Notes under the pieces: model-generated | The model's input: the letters and a program-made list of their open reading frames with translations, nothing else | Database searches by the model: none | What the model was told of the DNA's origin: nothing | Assembly (NCBI GenBank): GCA_014529385.2 | Contig: CM043944.1 | Span: 80,446,384-80,510,383 of the forward strand | Reading direction: 5' to 3' | DNA length: 64,000 nt | Source: Adiantum capillus-veneris | Taxonomy: Eukaryota; Streptophyta; Polypodiopsida; Polypodiales; Pteridaceae | In this document: in pieces, positions 34,934-45,095 of the stretch | How positions within the stretch are numbered: position 1 is the first letter of the stretch | How the letters are laid out: each line of letters opens with the position of its first letter | Position numbers and translations under genes: made by a program

Positions 34934-36148
34934 ATGCATGTTCCATCCCATTACAAAAAGTATACTCTCCAAAATCAGAAAATCATAATCAAACAACTTG
35001 TTAGGGAACAATGGAAACAAGGCAAGTCTTACGAAGGACCTAAAAATGCTAAAAGGGTAGACTTGGCTGAACCAGGAGAAGAGCCTAGACCGGCTTACAT
35101 TGCAAATGACATAACAGAAGAAGAAGAAAAGATTTTTCTAAGCTTGTTAAAGGAATATCGGGATATCTTTGCTTGGTCTTACAAGGATCTCAAGGGTGTC
35201 GATCCGGAAATCTGTCAACATATTGTACCCATGAGAGACGATGCGAAACCAAGTAGATAGAGACCATACACCTGTAACGATGCCAGAAAGATCAAAGAAG
35301 AGATTGAAAAACTGAAGGAAGCTGAATTCATTTACGAAATTGAACACACAGCTTGGGTGTCTCCAATTGTGGTAGTACCTAAGAAGAATGGGAAACTACG
35401 AGTGTTTGTTAATCTCAAAAAAATGAATGCAGCTACCAGTAGAGACAATTTTCCTCTTTCGATAACTGAGCATGTTTTAGAACGAGTGGTAGGAAAAGAA
35501 GCTTACAAATTCTTAGATGGTTTTTTGGGATACAATCAACTTTTGGTTGACCCAAAAGATCAGCATAAAACTGCTTTTGCAACAAAATGGGGTATATTTG
35601 TGTATCGGGTTATGCCATTTGGGTTAACTAATGCTCCAACCACATTTCAGAGATTGATGAGCCATGCTTTCAAAGAGTATCTTCGGAAATTCTTTGAAGT
35701 ATACATGGATCATCTATGCGTACATTCGTCAATCCGGGCTGATCATTTTGAACACCTCAAAAAGGTATTTGAGAAATGTAGACTTTATAGGATTTTCTTA
35801 AATCCTAAAAAGTGCACATTCATGGGAAGACAAGGGAAAATTCTTGGACATATAGTGTCTAAAAATTTCATAGCTACCAATATTGAAAAGATTCATGTCA
35901 TTGCTGATTTGCCTAGACCAACAACAGTCAAGGGGGTACAAGCCATCATGGGACATTGTGGATATTACCGACGGTTCATCTACATGTGTGCTATAATTGC
36001 AAAACCCATGTATAGCTTGATTACTCACTTTGAATGGACCGAGGCATGTGAAGAATCCTTCATGAAGCTCAAACAAGATCTCACCTCAGCTCCAATATTG
36101 AAAGCACCCGATTGGGATAAGGTATTCCACGCACATGTAGATGGTTAA
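34934..36148 (+). pseudogene. Element D reverse transcriptase, catalytic site mutated
   Basis: The RT reads through a stop at 35258. Motifs: EAEFIYEIEHTAWVSPIVVV, PKKNGKLRVFVNLKKMN, NFPLS, FLDGFLGYNQL (palm Asp), MPFGLTNAPTTFQRLM, then VYMDHLCVHSS in place of YMDD, so the second catalytic Asp is His. NPKKCTFMGRQGKILGHIVS follows. There is no second RNase H downstream, unlike A, B and E, so D is a different gypsy lineage. Confidence 0.85.
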
Positions 36149-36784
36149 AACTTTGCTATACTAGCCTAACCAGGAGATGGAAAATTGACTTTCCTATTTC
36201 TTATGCTAGCCGACAATTGAACATGGCAGAAAAGAATTACACCACCACTGAAAGAGAAGGACTAGGAATGATCTATGTTGTTAAAAAGTATAGACATTAC
36301 CTATTAGCCAACAAGTTTGTGTTCTTTGTGCATCACCAAGCTTTGTTATATTTGGTCATAAAGCCACGCAACACAGGGAGAATAGTGAGATGGTTCATCA
36401 TTCTTCTCGAATTTGATTTCACTGTGGTTGTAAAAAAGGGCACTATGGGTGAAAGCATGTTAACCTGTCGCGCTTTTTGTGCTAGTTAGCAGTTTCAAGT
36501 TGGGACATCTTCGAAAATTTGGGCGTCCGGTAAAATTTTTACAAATAATATCAAAATTTGTCGGAGGTTGTACATTTCGATTCCTTGTTTCAAGTGCTTT
36601 CTATTGATATATCATATGTCATAGATCTTGGAGATGTAGCTCAAGTTATTGTACTAGTTAGCATATGTCAAAATTGTGCTAGTTAGAATTGTCCGGGACA
36701 TGAAAAAGCATGACAGGTTAACATGCTTTCACCCCTACACATCAACGAGCAGATCATTTGTCAAGGATTGTTTCAGGGGAATCA
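36149..36784 (+). pseudogene. Element D RNase H, split by a MITE-like insert
   Basis: The RNase H begins at FHAHVDG (36130) and, after stops, continues LNMAEKNYTTTEREGLGMIY, HYLLANKFVFFVHHQALLYL and IVRWFIILLEFDFTVVVKKG. The insert at 36446-36735 interrupts it. Beyond the insert THQRADHLSRI completes the domain, with the final catalytic Asp in RADHLS. Removing the insert and one target copy joins KKGT to THQRADHLS in frame. Confidence 0.8.
36446..36735. mobile_element. MITE-like element with ~25-30 bp terminal inverted repeats
   Basis: The left end GGGTGAAAGCATGTTAACCT and the reverse complement of the right end match over about 25-30 bp. The insert is about 289 bp, AT-rich and noncoding. 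Target duplication appears to be CTA or TA. It lies inside the RNase H of D and restores the frame when removed. The superfamily is not decided: short TA or 3-bp duplications fit mariner-like or Harbinger-like MITEs. Confidence 0.75.
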
Positions 36785-37174
36785 CCTAAAGGGGTAGACG
36801 ATGATCTACCACATGCCTATTTGTTCTCCGTGGAAATGATACCTAGATGTTCGGAAAACATTGTGTCATTGATGACAATAGCTCAAGTGGATTCACCTCT
36901 TCCTATCACAATTGATTTAATCGAGCAATTGTCTATGTATCAATTACTAGCTGGAATGCTATATAATAGAAGTCAACATGGGATATTGATTTTATGTATT
37001 AACCCTGAAGAAAAGGATCAATACCTAGGTCAAGCACATGTTACCATAGTAGGAATTCACTTTGCGGAAGATTGAACTATGCAACGAATCTTGAGACTTG
37101 GATTATTTTGGTCGACTATGAGGAGAGATGTTAGATCTTTTGTAAAAGATTGCTCTCAATGTCAAAAACAACCA
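36785..37174 (+). pseudogene. Element D first integrase zinc module (HHCC-1)
   Basis: After PHAYLFSVEMIPR and a linker, the text MYQLLAGMLYNRSQHGILIL leads to GQAHVTIVGIHFAED, a stop (37073), then TMQRILRLGLFWSTMRRDVR and CSQCQ. The H-H-C-C spacing is that of the gypsy integrase N-terminal zinc domain. A second module of the same design follows at 37300-37560. Confidence 0.7.
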
Positions 37175-38363
37175 CCCATTCCTCATGTAAGATTGTTTCA
37201 AATGTCACTTGTTCCTAAGTGGAGTAATTATCTGGTTACTTACTTATCGAGACGAACATTTCCTGAGGATATGAGTAAACGCCGTCAAAGAGCAATTGAA
37301 ACTGAAGCAAGAGACTATTCTCTTATTGGGAACCAATTGTATCGGAGAGGTAAAGATCAACATTTGCGTCTTTGTGCAAATCAAAATGAGTATATTCCAA
37401 TTATCGAACAAGCACGTGCTGGATTAGTTAGAGGTCACTTTTCTAGTGAGACAACCGCAAGACAAATCTTGATGGCAGGCATATGGTGGCCAACACTTTT
37501 TGCAGATGCCAAAGAATATGTTCGGAGGTGTGATGCTTGTCAACGGGCAAAAATGCCAACATGAGTAGACAGCATGCCCTTAGGACCAATGATGGGGGCT
37601 AGAGCCTTCGCAAAATGGGGTATAGATTTTGTTGGACCAATATAGCCACCTGCTTATAGAACCCAAGCTCAAAATATCATTGTAGCTGCGAACTATTTGA
37701 CCAAGTGGTCCGAGGCTAAAGCGACTCAAAAGAATGATGTCAGAACCACTGCTACATTCTTATATGAGTATGTATTCACAAGATACGGACTGCCAATAGA
37801 GATTGTCAGTGACGGCGGGGAACTCATTTCCTCAACGAGGTAGAGTTTTTGCTTAATGAGTTTATGGTTAATAACAAATCAGCTCCCTATCACCCACAAG
37901 CAAACTAACAAGCTGAACATACAAATAAAATTCTTAGCTCGATACTGACCAAAGTGGTTAGTTCAGGGAGGACATACTGGGAAATGAATCTTCATGCTGC
38001 TCTATGGGCATATCGAGTTTCATTCAAAACAACTCTAAATGCTACACCCTTTAACCTTGTTTATGGTCTTGATGCCATACTACCAATAGAATTTCTATTG
38101 ATGACATTAAGGGTAGCACAGAATCTTGCGTGGACTGGACATGAATTGTAAGAAAGACTTGAAGATTTGGAAAAGCTAAACGAGCAAAGGCTAACTGTTG
38201 TAGCTCATATTTATGCACAAAAGCGGAAACAAAAACAGTTTTTTGATTCTCACTTAATCACCAAAATCTTCAAAAAAGGGGACTTGGTTCTAGTCTATTC
38301 CCTTAAGCAAAACAATTCCAAGTTTAAGAAAAAGGGAAACGGACCATTTATCATTGAAGACGT
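37175..38363 (+). pseudogene. Element D second zinc module, integrase core and start of C-terminal domain
   Basis: RTFPEDMSKRRQRAIETEAR and LIGNQLYRRGKDQHLRL lead into HHCC-2: RGHFSSETTARQILMAGIWW and CDACQRAKMP. The core follows with stops: KWGIDFVGPI, EIVSDGGELISS and the Glu region QAEHTNKILSSILTKV; ALWAYRVSFKTTLNATPFNL and YGLDAILPIEF end the core. The C-terminal part KIFKKGDLVLVYSLKQNNSK and GPFIIED ends exactly at the element E insertion (38363) and resumes at 49259. Confidence 0.82.
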
Positions 38364-40683
38364 TGATAGCCGTTTTTTGGCTCTCCATAATTGCCATAGT
38401 AAGTTACTCCACCCTACCAAATTTACCCAAACGCTATGGCTATCCCTACCATTTCACTGTACATAGACATGTGTGAGTTAGGGGGCTTTTTCCATATCTT
38501 CTTAAAAACCCTCAGCTAGCTAGTCACTGGGCTAGTTGAGCCAAAAAAAAAAAACAAAAAAAAAAGTATATTATGGCCTCTTTGTGTGTAAATATTTCAT
38601 TGTATATATGGCCTAAATATAGGGATTTTTTATAATTATTTTGGTATTTTATTTAAATATTCTACTTAGGTGTGTGTTTTATTAAACCTATGTACACCTT
38701 CTTTCATTCTCTTACACCATAATTATATTTTTTGCCAATATTGTACATACTCTAACCTCATATTTTTCCTTTATACAAATCACTCCCACATTTTCACCCT
38801 CACCCTCGTGAAAACAAAACATTGATTTCTACTCATTGGTTACTTTTATTAAATTATTTACTTGCATACCTTTTCCTCTTTCACCCAAAATAATTCAAGG
38901 AGGGACTATATCATATGATTCCAATATCTTTCCATATCCATAACTTCTCCATATTTTTATTATTATTTTTACTCATTATTCTAACACCATGTGCTCATTG
39001 AGCTAAAGTCCTGAGCTAAAGTCCATGAATAGTCCATACACTAGTCCCACCATGTATATATTTCTTTATTCACCAATAATCCTCCTCCATGCATGGGTCA
39101 AGGGAAACTTGGATGCTTTGTATTATAATATGACAAAGGAGGGGCTCACTCTTGGATGCATTGTACAAATTCAACAAAGGAGGGGGCCACTAAAAGACTT
39201 TTGCAGGCATAAAAAACAGGCTTTTTGGTGAGAATTTTGGCACCTATCTCCACTCCGAATTTGGAGCATTGGTCAAAAGAGAAAATGTAGCCCACGCTCT
39301 GAATAGTCACCTCAAATGTTTTCATGATTTTTGGAGCTACGAGCGGTGAGATATGATTTTTTGAGTGGACCCCAATCTGCCCACTTTTCTCACAAGTAGC
39401 CCATAGTCTTCTCTCACCCTTCCACACACCTAATCACTCTTACACATCACTCCCTCTCCTTCCCTCACTCAAACCTGCAATTTCCATGGCTTCTCCCACC
39501 CTCTTCACCATTACCCTTCTCTCTCATCCCTATAGTTCTTTTATGAACCTCTACATACATACACCCTCTCCATGTCTCTCTCTATTGCTTCTATGTTACA
39601 ATTTCATTTACCTCTCCTAAAAATATCTAAAATTCAGCATCTTAACCATGATAACTTCTGCAAATTGAGGATTTTTCATCAACAAATCCTCTTTTCATCG
39701 TGGTGGTCAACCGTGGCGGCGGTGTAAAGAAGCGAAGAAGAAGAAGAAGACCAGCGGTCATTTTTTCCACAATCTACACAAGGGTGAGTTCAAGCTTCTT
39801 CAAAGCTTCACCATCTCAATGATTCTCTTTTAATTCACCCCTCTTCCTTCATCAAATCAACTCACTCTACCCATTGTAAATGTAACATTAACTTTCTAGT
39901 GATTACTAACGACTAACATACTAACACAAAATAGCATTGACCTAACCATAAAAGACACCTGACCTCAAGACATGTGTATAATAACACACTCTCTCTCTCT
40001 CTTTCTCTCTCCTTACTTACTTTCACCTTATCTACCATCACTAATGCTCTCTTTTGAGCCCACACCCATGACTCAAGCAGACAAAGAAGGCCCGCAATGT
40101 TTTGATATTCAAAAAAATCATAATCCTGATTTGTTAGCTTGTAAATTAGGATTTCCAATAATCTTTATGAGGGGTCTCCAACCTATAAATAGGCCCCTCT
40201 CCTTCTTGTAAAACAACCTCCAACATCTCACATAGCACCCCAACACTCTATGCGTGAGGAGAGACTTAGGTGTAGCAACCACTTGTGAGCTTCACTCTTG
40301 GTGTGAGAGAAGCCTTCAAGCTACACATTGCAAGTGAGAGAGCGTGAGTTCCACAAATCTCAAAACCACTATTGTATATGCTCCTTCATCATCAATAAAT
40401 TGAGGTTTGGTGCATCAAAGGCATGATTCGACGTTCAAATCTTTGTCCTTCCATTTGTGCAATACAGTTTGGTGAATTCAAGGTGACTTGTGTATTTTGA
40501 GTTTTTATCGGTTGATCTTGATTTTAGGAAGTGTTTTAGTGTGTTTTTTATTGCCAATTCTGTGTCCATTGCAAGAGGGTATTTTGTTGTGCTTGTGGTT
40601 GCCCCAGCCCCAGTTGAGCAGCACGGGAGCCTTGAGGTGTGTTTAGAGGTCTCCTTTCTTGTTGCGCGCCCCGGACCGCCTCA
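38364..40683 (+). repeat. 5' LTR of element E (2.32 kb)
   Basis: It starts TGATAGCC and ends CCGCCTCA. It is nearly colinear with the 3' LTR but lacks about 340 bp near 40583 (GAGGGTATT joined to TTGTTGTGCTT), which are present at about 48810-49160 of the 3' LTR and in copy C. The open frames inside (for example at 39025) recur in other LTRs as sequence homology only. Confidence 0.92.
40194..40202 (+). promoter_or_regulatory. TATA box of the E 5' LTR
   Basis: TATAAATAG preceded by CTCCAACC and followed by GCCCCTCTCC, the same as in C and in the 3' LTR. It probably drives the genomic RNA. Confidence 0.65.
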
Positions 40684-40687
40684 ATTT

Positions 40688-40705
40688 TGGTGCCCCCACG
40701 GAGGA
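40688..40705 (+). other. Primer binding site of element E
   Basis: TGGTGCCCCCACGGAGGA, four bases after the LTR end. The tRNA is not assigned. Confidence 0.7.
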
Positions 40706-40759
40706 CGGCTTGTGTATGTTTTGTGTAGGCTTAACCTTTAGCATAATCAAGTAGCTTGC

Positions 40760-40972
40760 ATGAATCACGAGAATTTGTATGATCCCTTCATTCCCATTGC
40801 AAGGCAAAAGGTACACATAATTGTTAGTACTAAGTTGCAATTTCAATGTGTAATTCGTAGAATTTTAGGTCCTCTTAGGTTGGCAAAGATAAACGCATCA
40901 GTAAATCCTTTTATTTTGCCTCTCATTAGGTACGACCTTAGTTTGGACGTCTATATTTTTGTTTTGTTTTAA
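40760..40972 (+). CDS. Pre-gag small ORF 1 of element E (70 aa)
   Basis: A complete ORF starting 55 bp after the primer site. The protein begins MNHENLYDPFIPIARQKVHI and ends with the family block INASVNPFILPLIRYDLSLD then VYIFVLF. It differs from the A copy by three residues. It is paralogous to small ORF 2 just downstream (gap 21 bp). Unknown function. Being first on the RNA, it is either a translated accessory protein or a control element for gag translation. Confidence 0.72.
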   Translation: MNHENLYDPFIPIARQKVHIIVSTKLQFQCVIRRILGPLRLAKINASVNPFILPLIRYDLSLDVYIFVLF

Positions 40973-40993
40973 GCATAAGGTCATGCATAGACA

Positions 40994-41212
40994 ATGGATA
41001 ATGGCCCAAGAATAGAGGTTTTCCCCTTTCATTTCACTCCACACATTAGAATAAACATTGCAATTAGTAGAAAAATCCATTTTCAACAACGTATGGTGTT
41101 CATGTTTGGTGCCCAAAGAGTAGGAGAAATTCTCGCGTCACCAAACCCTATCATCCTACCTCTCATTGATTATCATAGGTCATTTGATGTGAATATTTTT
41201 ATTTTGTTGTAG
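40994..41212 (+). CDS. Pre-gag small ORF 2 of element E (72 aa, identical in A)
   Basis: The protein begins MDNGPRIEVFPFHFTPHIRI and has the block ASPNPIILPLIDYHRSFDV then NIFILL. It is identical in all 72 residues to the A copy although six bases differ (TTT/TTC, AGA/AGG, GCG/GCA, CTC/CTT, TCA/TCG, ATT/ATC). Gag of the same two copies differs at about one residue in nine. This points to purifying selection. No domain is recognised. Confidence 0.78.
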   Translation: MDNGPRIEVFPFHFTPHIRINIAISRKIHFQQRMVFMFGAQRVGEILASPNPIILPLIDYHRSFDVNIFILL

Positions 41213-41296
41213 AATAGATTGCAATTTAGAGAATATTATTGTGTAGATCTTTTAAAGAAAGAAAAAACAAAAACGCGTCACTTTGAAATCAATTCA

Positions 41297-42004
41297 ATGG
41301 AGAACCAACGCCAAATTTTTGGATATCCTCTTTTCTTTGGAGAGCCTGGAGAGGATGCAGAATTATTTTTGGCAAATTTCAAGATGTCTTGTCGTATCAA
41401 GAGGATAGTAATTGATCAAGAACGTGTAGAAATGTTTGAGGTAGTCCTTAGGAAAGATGCTAGCACTTGGTTTGACTCTTTGCCTGAGGAAGTTAAAGAA
41501 AATTACATGGAAGTTGTCAATCATTTCAAGAGATACTTCTTTGATCCCCAAAACACTCAAAAGCTATGGCAAGACATTGTTTCTCATAAGCAAAAAGACT
41601 TAGATGACTACTACTTGTACAAGCAAGAGTTTCTACGTCTTTGGGCTGTATGGGTGAGAAATGTTGCTAACCCTGGTGATGGTGCAGAGTTCCTACAGAA
41701 GGAGAGGTTCATAGCCGGACTCTTTCCTGACCTTAAGGTAAAAGTTGAGGCGGGTGCACCTACTACCTTTGATGCAGCTGAAACTAGGGCTGCTAAAAAA
41801 TATAGAAAACTCAAGTGCTTAAGGGGAGAGGTTCCAATAGAAGGTCTGAAACCCAGAGGTAAGTCACAAACATCAACATCTAGGGAGCTTCCTGAGGTAA
41901 CGGCGGAAGTGATTGAGAAGTTAAATGAATCCTTAAGCAGCCTGTCAATTCACCTTGCACAAGCTGTAGGTCCAAAGGGACAAGCAAAGAAGTCAGAAGA
42001 GTGA
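41297..42004 (+). pseudogene. Element E Gag capsid part, stopped by TGA
   Basis: The start MENQRQIFGYPLFF matches A (1277). An earlier in-frame ATG at 41219 has no counterpart in A and was not chosen. Capsid blocks are DASTWFDSLPEEV, RYFFDPQNTQKLWQD and LYKQEFLRLWAVW. The stop at 42002 (KKSEE then TGA) is in frame with the zinc knuckle that follows and probably derives from CGA (Arg) by C-to-T. Confidence 0.85.
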
Positions 42005-42475
42005 GATCCACCACGAACTAGGAGAGTCTTGCAATGTTGGAATTGCGGAGAGTCTGGACATGGGATGTATGATTTTCCTTGGCCCCGTGGAGAGCCAGGG
42101 AGACCTAACTTGAATTACCCAGTGATGAATGCAGGAGAAGGAGCTGTTCAACAACCAAGGCTTCTACAAAGGCCAAATGGACCAAGACCACCTCCACGAG
42201 GGGTAGAAGGAGTTCCACCTTTGCCAGATCCAAATGTGCATGTGGTAGAGGTGACAAATTCAAATGAGGTTGACATGGAAGCCAATGGCATTAAGCGTGG
42301 CCGAGAAAAGGTAAAGAGAAAGAAGGAGTCACATCACAGAGTGACCATGGACAAGGCAAGAAGGCAAAGGAAACCAAGGAAACCAAGGAAACCAAGAGGA
42401 CTCGACGTCGTATCAACCTCCAAGACTTCCCTCTTGGACATGGTATGGCTCCGTACAACTTGTTGGAAGACATGA
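42005..42475 (+). pseudogene. Element E Gag nucleocapsid part
   Basis: It continues the Gag frame after TGA. The zinc knuckle reads CWNCGESGHGMYDF, so its last Cys is lost (A has C). A Pro-rich linker RPNGPRPPPRGVEGVPPLPD follows. Near 42300, E has CGAGAAAAGG where A has CGAGGAAAAGG; this 1-bp loss moves pol to the minus-one frame. The true protein continues in that frame as KRTRRRINLQDFPLGHG. The open Gag frame past ~42300 is therefore not real protein. Confidence 0.75.
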
Positions 42476-44409
42476 GAGGTAAGGGTCCTGATATTTCATG
42501 GCCTCAATTTCTTGCATTATGTCCACAAGTTAGGAGGGATTTAACAAGGGCAATTAGCACTAGGATGAAGATAAAAGAGAGTGTGCCTGTTGTAAAAATT
42601 GCACAAGCTGAAATGAATGAGGACATTACACCTGTGCTAGATTGTTACATAAAAGGGAGATTGGTTAGGAAAGGTCTAGTGGATGGGGGTGCACAAATTT
42701 GCATCATGACAGAGGGACTCATGCAAAAACTAGGCATGCACATCCATGAGACACCTGAAATTAAGGTCAAGATGGCAAACAATAGCAAGGCTAGGTGTGT
42801 AGGCATTTGTAAAAATGTCTTTGTAGAGGCCTTTGGCATTAAGAAAGCGGTGGATTTTTATGTTATGTCGACCAAGGGAAGTGGTTACCCATTTATCCTA
42901 GGAAGACCATGGCTAATGAAAATGCGAGCTTTGCAGGATTGGGAGAGTGGGAAATTAATTTGCAGGAATGACAATCATAAGAAGGTTGTCTTTGACATGA
43001 AGGAGCAACGCCAAGAGGAGCTCCATGAAGAATCATCTCAAAGTGAGACGGAAGAAGGTTGGACCGATAGCACTTCAGAAGAAGAAAGTAGCGGCAGCAT
43101 TACTGAAGAGGAGTCTTCCATCGAAGTCATGGGGGTAAGGTTTAAGCCAAGCATCCAAGAGACCTCTTGTCAAGGCTTGGAGGAGGTAGGTCCTCAAGAG
43201 AACGAAGGTGTTCAAGATGAAGGGATGCTGGAGGGTATGCTATCAACAACACTTACAAAGGATGAAACAGAGGAGTTCAAATGTGTGCTAAGGAAATTTC
43301 CTAGGATTTTTGCTAAAGACTACACCGATGTGCGTGGAGTAGATGCTGTTCAACACAAAATTGAGTTGAAGCCAGAGGCCACACCTAAAGCTCAGAAGCT
43401 ACGAAGGCTAGGAGTTATAAAGGAACAGGCTCTACTCAAGGAGGTAAGAAAGCTTCTAGCAGCAGGTTTCATTTATCCAGTGGAGAATTCAGAGTGGGTC
43501 TCTCCTGTTGTTGTCACTCCTAAGAAAAATGGCAAGTGGAGGGTGTGTGTGGATCACCGTCCCCTCAATGAGGCAACAAAAAGAGATCACTTTCCCCTCC
43601 CATTTCAGGATGAGATACTAAATGAGGTAGCTGGTCATGAGAAGTACACTGTGTGTGATGGCTACTCAGGCTACTTTCAAATAGGTATCGCATTGGAGGA
43701 TCAATTGAAAACAACGTTTATCACTCCTTGGGGTTGTTATGCTTTTAGAGTCATGCCATTTGGCCTGACAAATGCTCCTGCAACATTCCAACGTTTCATG
43801 AACATGGTGTTTCAAGCATTCTTTGGAAAGTCAATTAGGGTGTTCATTGATGATTTCTGCATTTATAGCTCAAAATCATTGCATCTACAAAGGGTAGAAG
43901 AAGGTTTAAAGAAGCTCTACGACATGGGAGGTCAACTCAACCCCAAAAAGTCCCACATAGGTGAGGATGAAGTGATCTTGCTCGGTCACAAGGTTTCCTA
44001 TAAAGGTATTGAGGTGGATCCTTCAAAGGCAAAGGCTCTTATTGAGCTCCCATCACCGAAGAGTCTTAAGGAGGTCATCTCTTTCATTCAGAAGGTGAAG
44101 TATATGTCACGCTTCATTCACTTAGCCTCGGAGTTGCTTCATCCTTTGCAAAAGTTGACACAACAAGTAGAATTTGCATGGTCTGATGAGCTTGAAGAGT
44201 ATTTTTGTAACATTAAAGTCATTTTGTCAGAGCTACCAACACTCATGCCTCCTTGTTGGGAGTACACATTCTTTGTTAGCTCTAGTGTTGGAAGGGAAAC
44301 AATTGGTGCTGTGTTGCTAAAACAAGATCCCCACAGTACAAGGATGCGACCCATCTACTTTGCTAGTAGGGTCATGAATGCTTTGGAGAGAGACTACACT
44401 GAAGCATAA
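42293..44409 (+). pseudogene. Element E protease, RT and first RNase H
   Basis: Retropepsin with GLVDGGAQICIMTEG (active-site DGGA as in B) and ILGRPWLMKM; an acidic Ser/Glu tract ending SSIEVMG as in B; RT with EWVSPVVVTPKKNGKWRVCV, YTVCDGYSGYFQI, MPFGLTNAPATFQRFM and the intact catalytic VFIDDFCIYSS; and a first RNase H starting TFFVSSSVGRETIGAVLLKQ, which lacks the DAS aspartate. The stop TAA at 44407 (TEA then stop) likely replaces CAA or GAA. The next frame is the same phase. Confidence 0.87.
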
Positions 44410-45095
44410 CTCATGATGCTTTCTCTCATGTTTGCGGTGAGAAAGTTTAGATCCTACCTGCTACCAAAACCTTTTGTAATTCTCACTGAAGAAAATTTGT
44501 TCCCTTGGGTGTCATCTCAAATGAATCTTAGTACTAGGATCTCAAAGTGGATTATGGAGTTGCAAGAGTTCCAATACTCTTTCAAGGTAGAAGATAGTGT
44601 GCGTGCACAATTGGCAGGGATTCTCACTTATAGGGTACATGAGAAGGAAATTAAGGTGCCTCAAGTAAAGACCCTACCATTGCCACCACCAAAAAGTATT
44701 CCCAATGCTTTTACCTTGTTCTTTGATGGAGCTTTTCGACGAGCCACAGGGAAAGCAGGGGGAGGGCTAGTGTTGCTCAACCCAAGTGGAGAGGTGGTCA
44801 TGAAAGAGAAGGTCAATCTACCAGGTTCAGCTAGCAACAATGAAGCAGAATACGACACTCTACTTCATGGTTTGAAGATGTGCATTGGCCAAGGGATACA
44901 ACGTCTCATGGTAAAGGGAGATGCACTTCTCATTGTTAAACAGATTTTAGGCATTTGGGCATGCAAGAATGAAAGCTTAAGGACAAAAGTTCATGCCATT
45001 CGTAAGATGTTTAATCAGTTTGAAGAAGTGCAACTATATCATATTCCGAGGAAACAAAATGAAGATGCCGATTTACTTGCACAACAGTTACATGT
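44410..45095 (+). pseudogene. Element E RNase H end and second (archaeal-type) RNase H
   Basis: FAVRKFRSYLLPKPFVILTE ends the first RNase H. The second domain keeps all acidic residues: FFDGAFRRATG, SNNEAEYDTLLHGL, VKGDALLIVKQ and NEDADLLAQQL. This dual-RNase-H order defines the Tat-like lineage. A frame change near 45095 separates it from integrase, since the frame upstream of 45108 reads CVEREVQVI in the other phase. Confidence 0.85.

Noticed and set aside
42290-42475. Possible programmed minus-one frameshift between gag and pol in E
   Set aside because: A has one extra G at the equivalent place and is in frame with pol, and B has gag-pol in one frame. No slippery heptamer is present. A private 1-bp deletion in E is the simpler reading.
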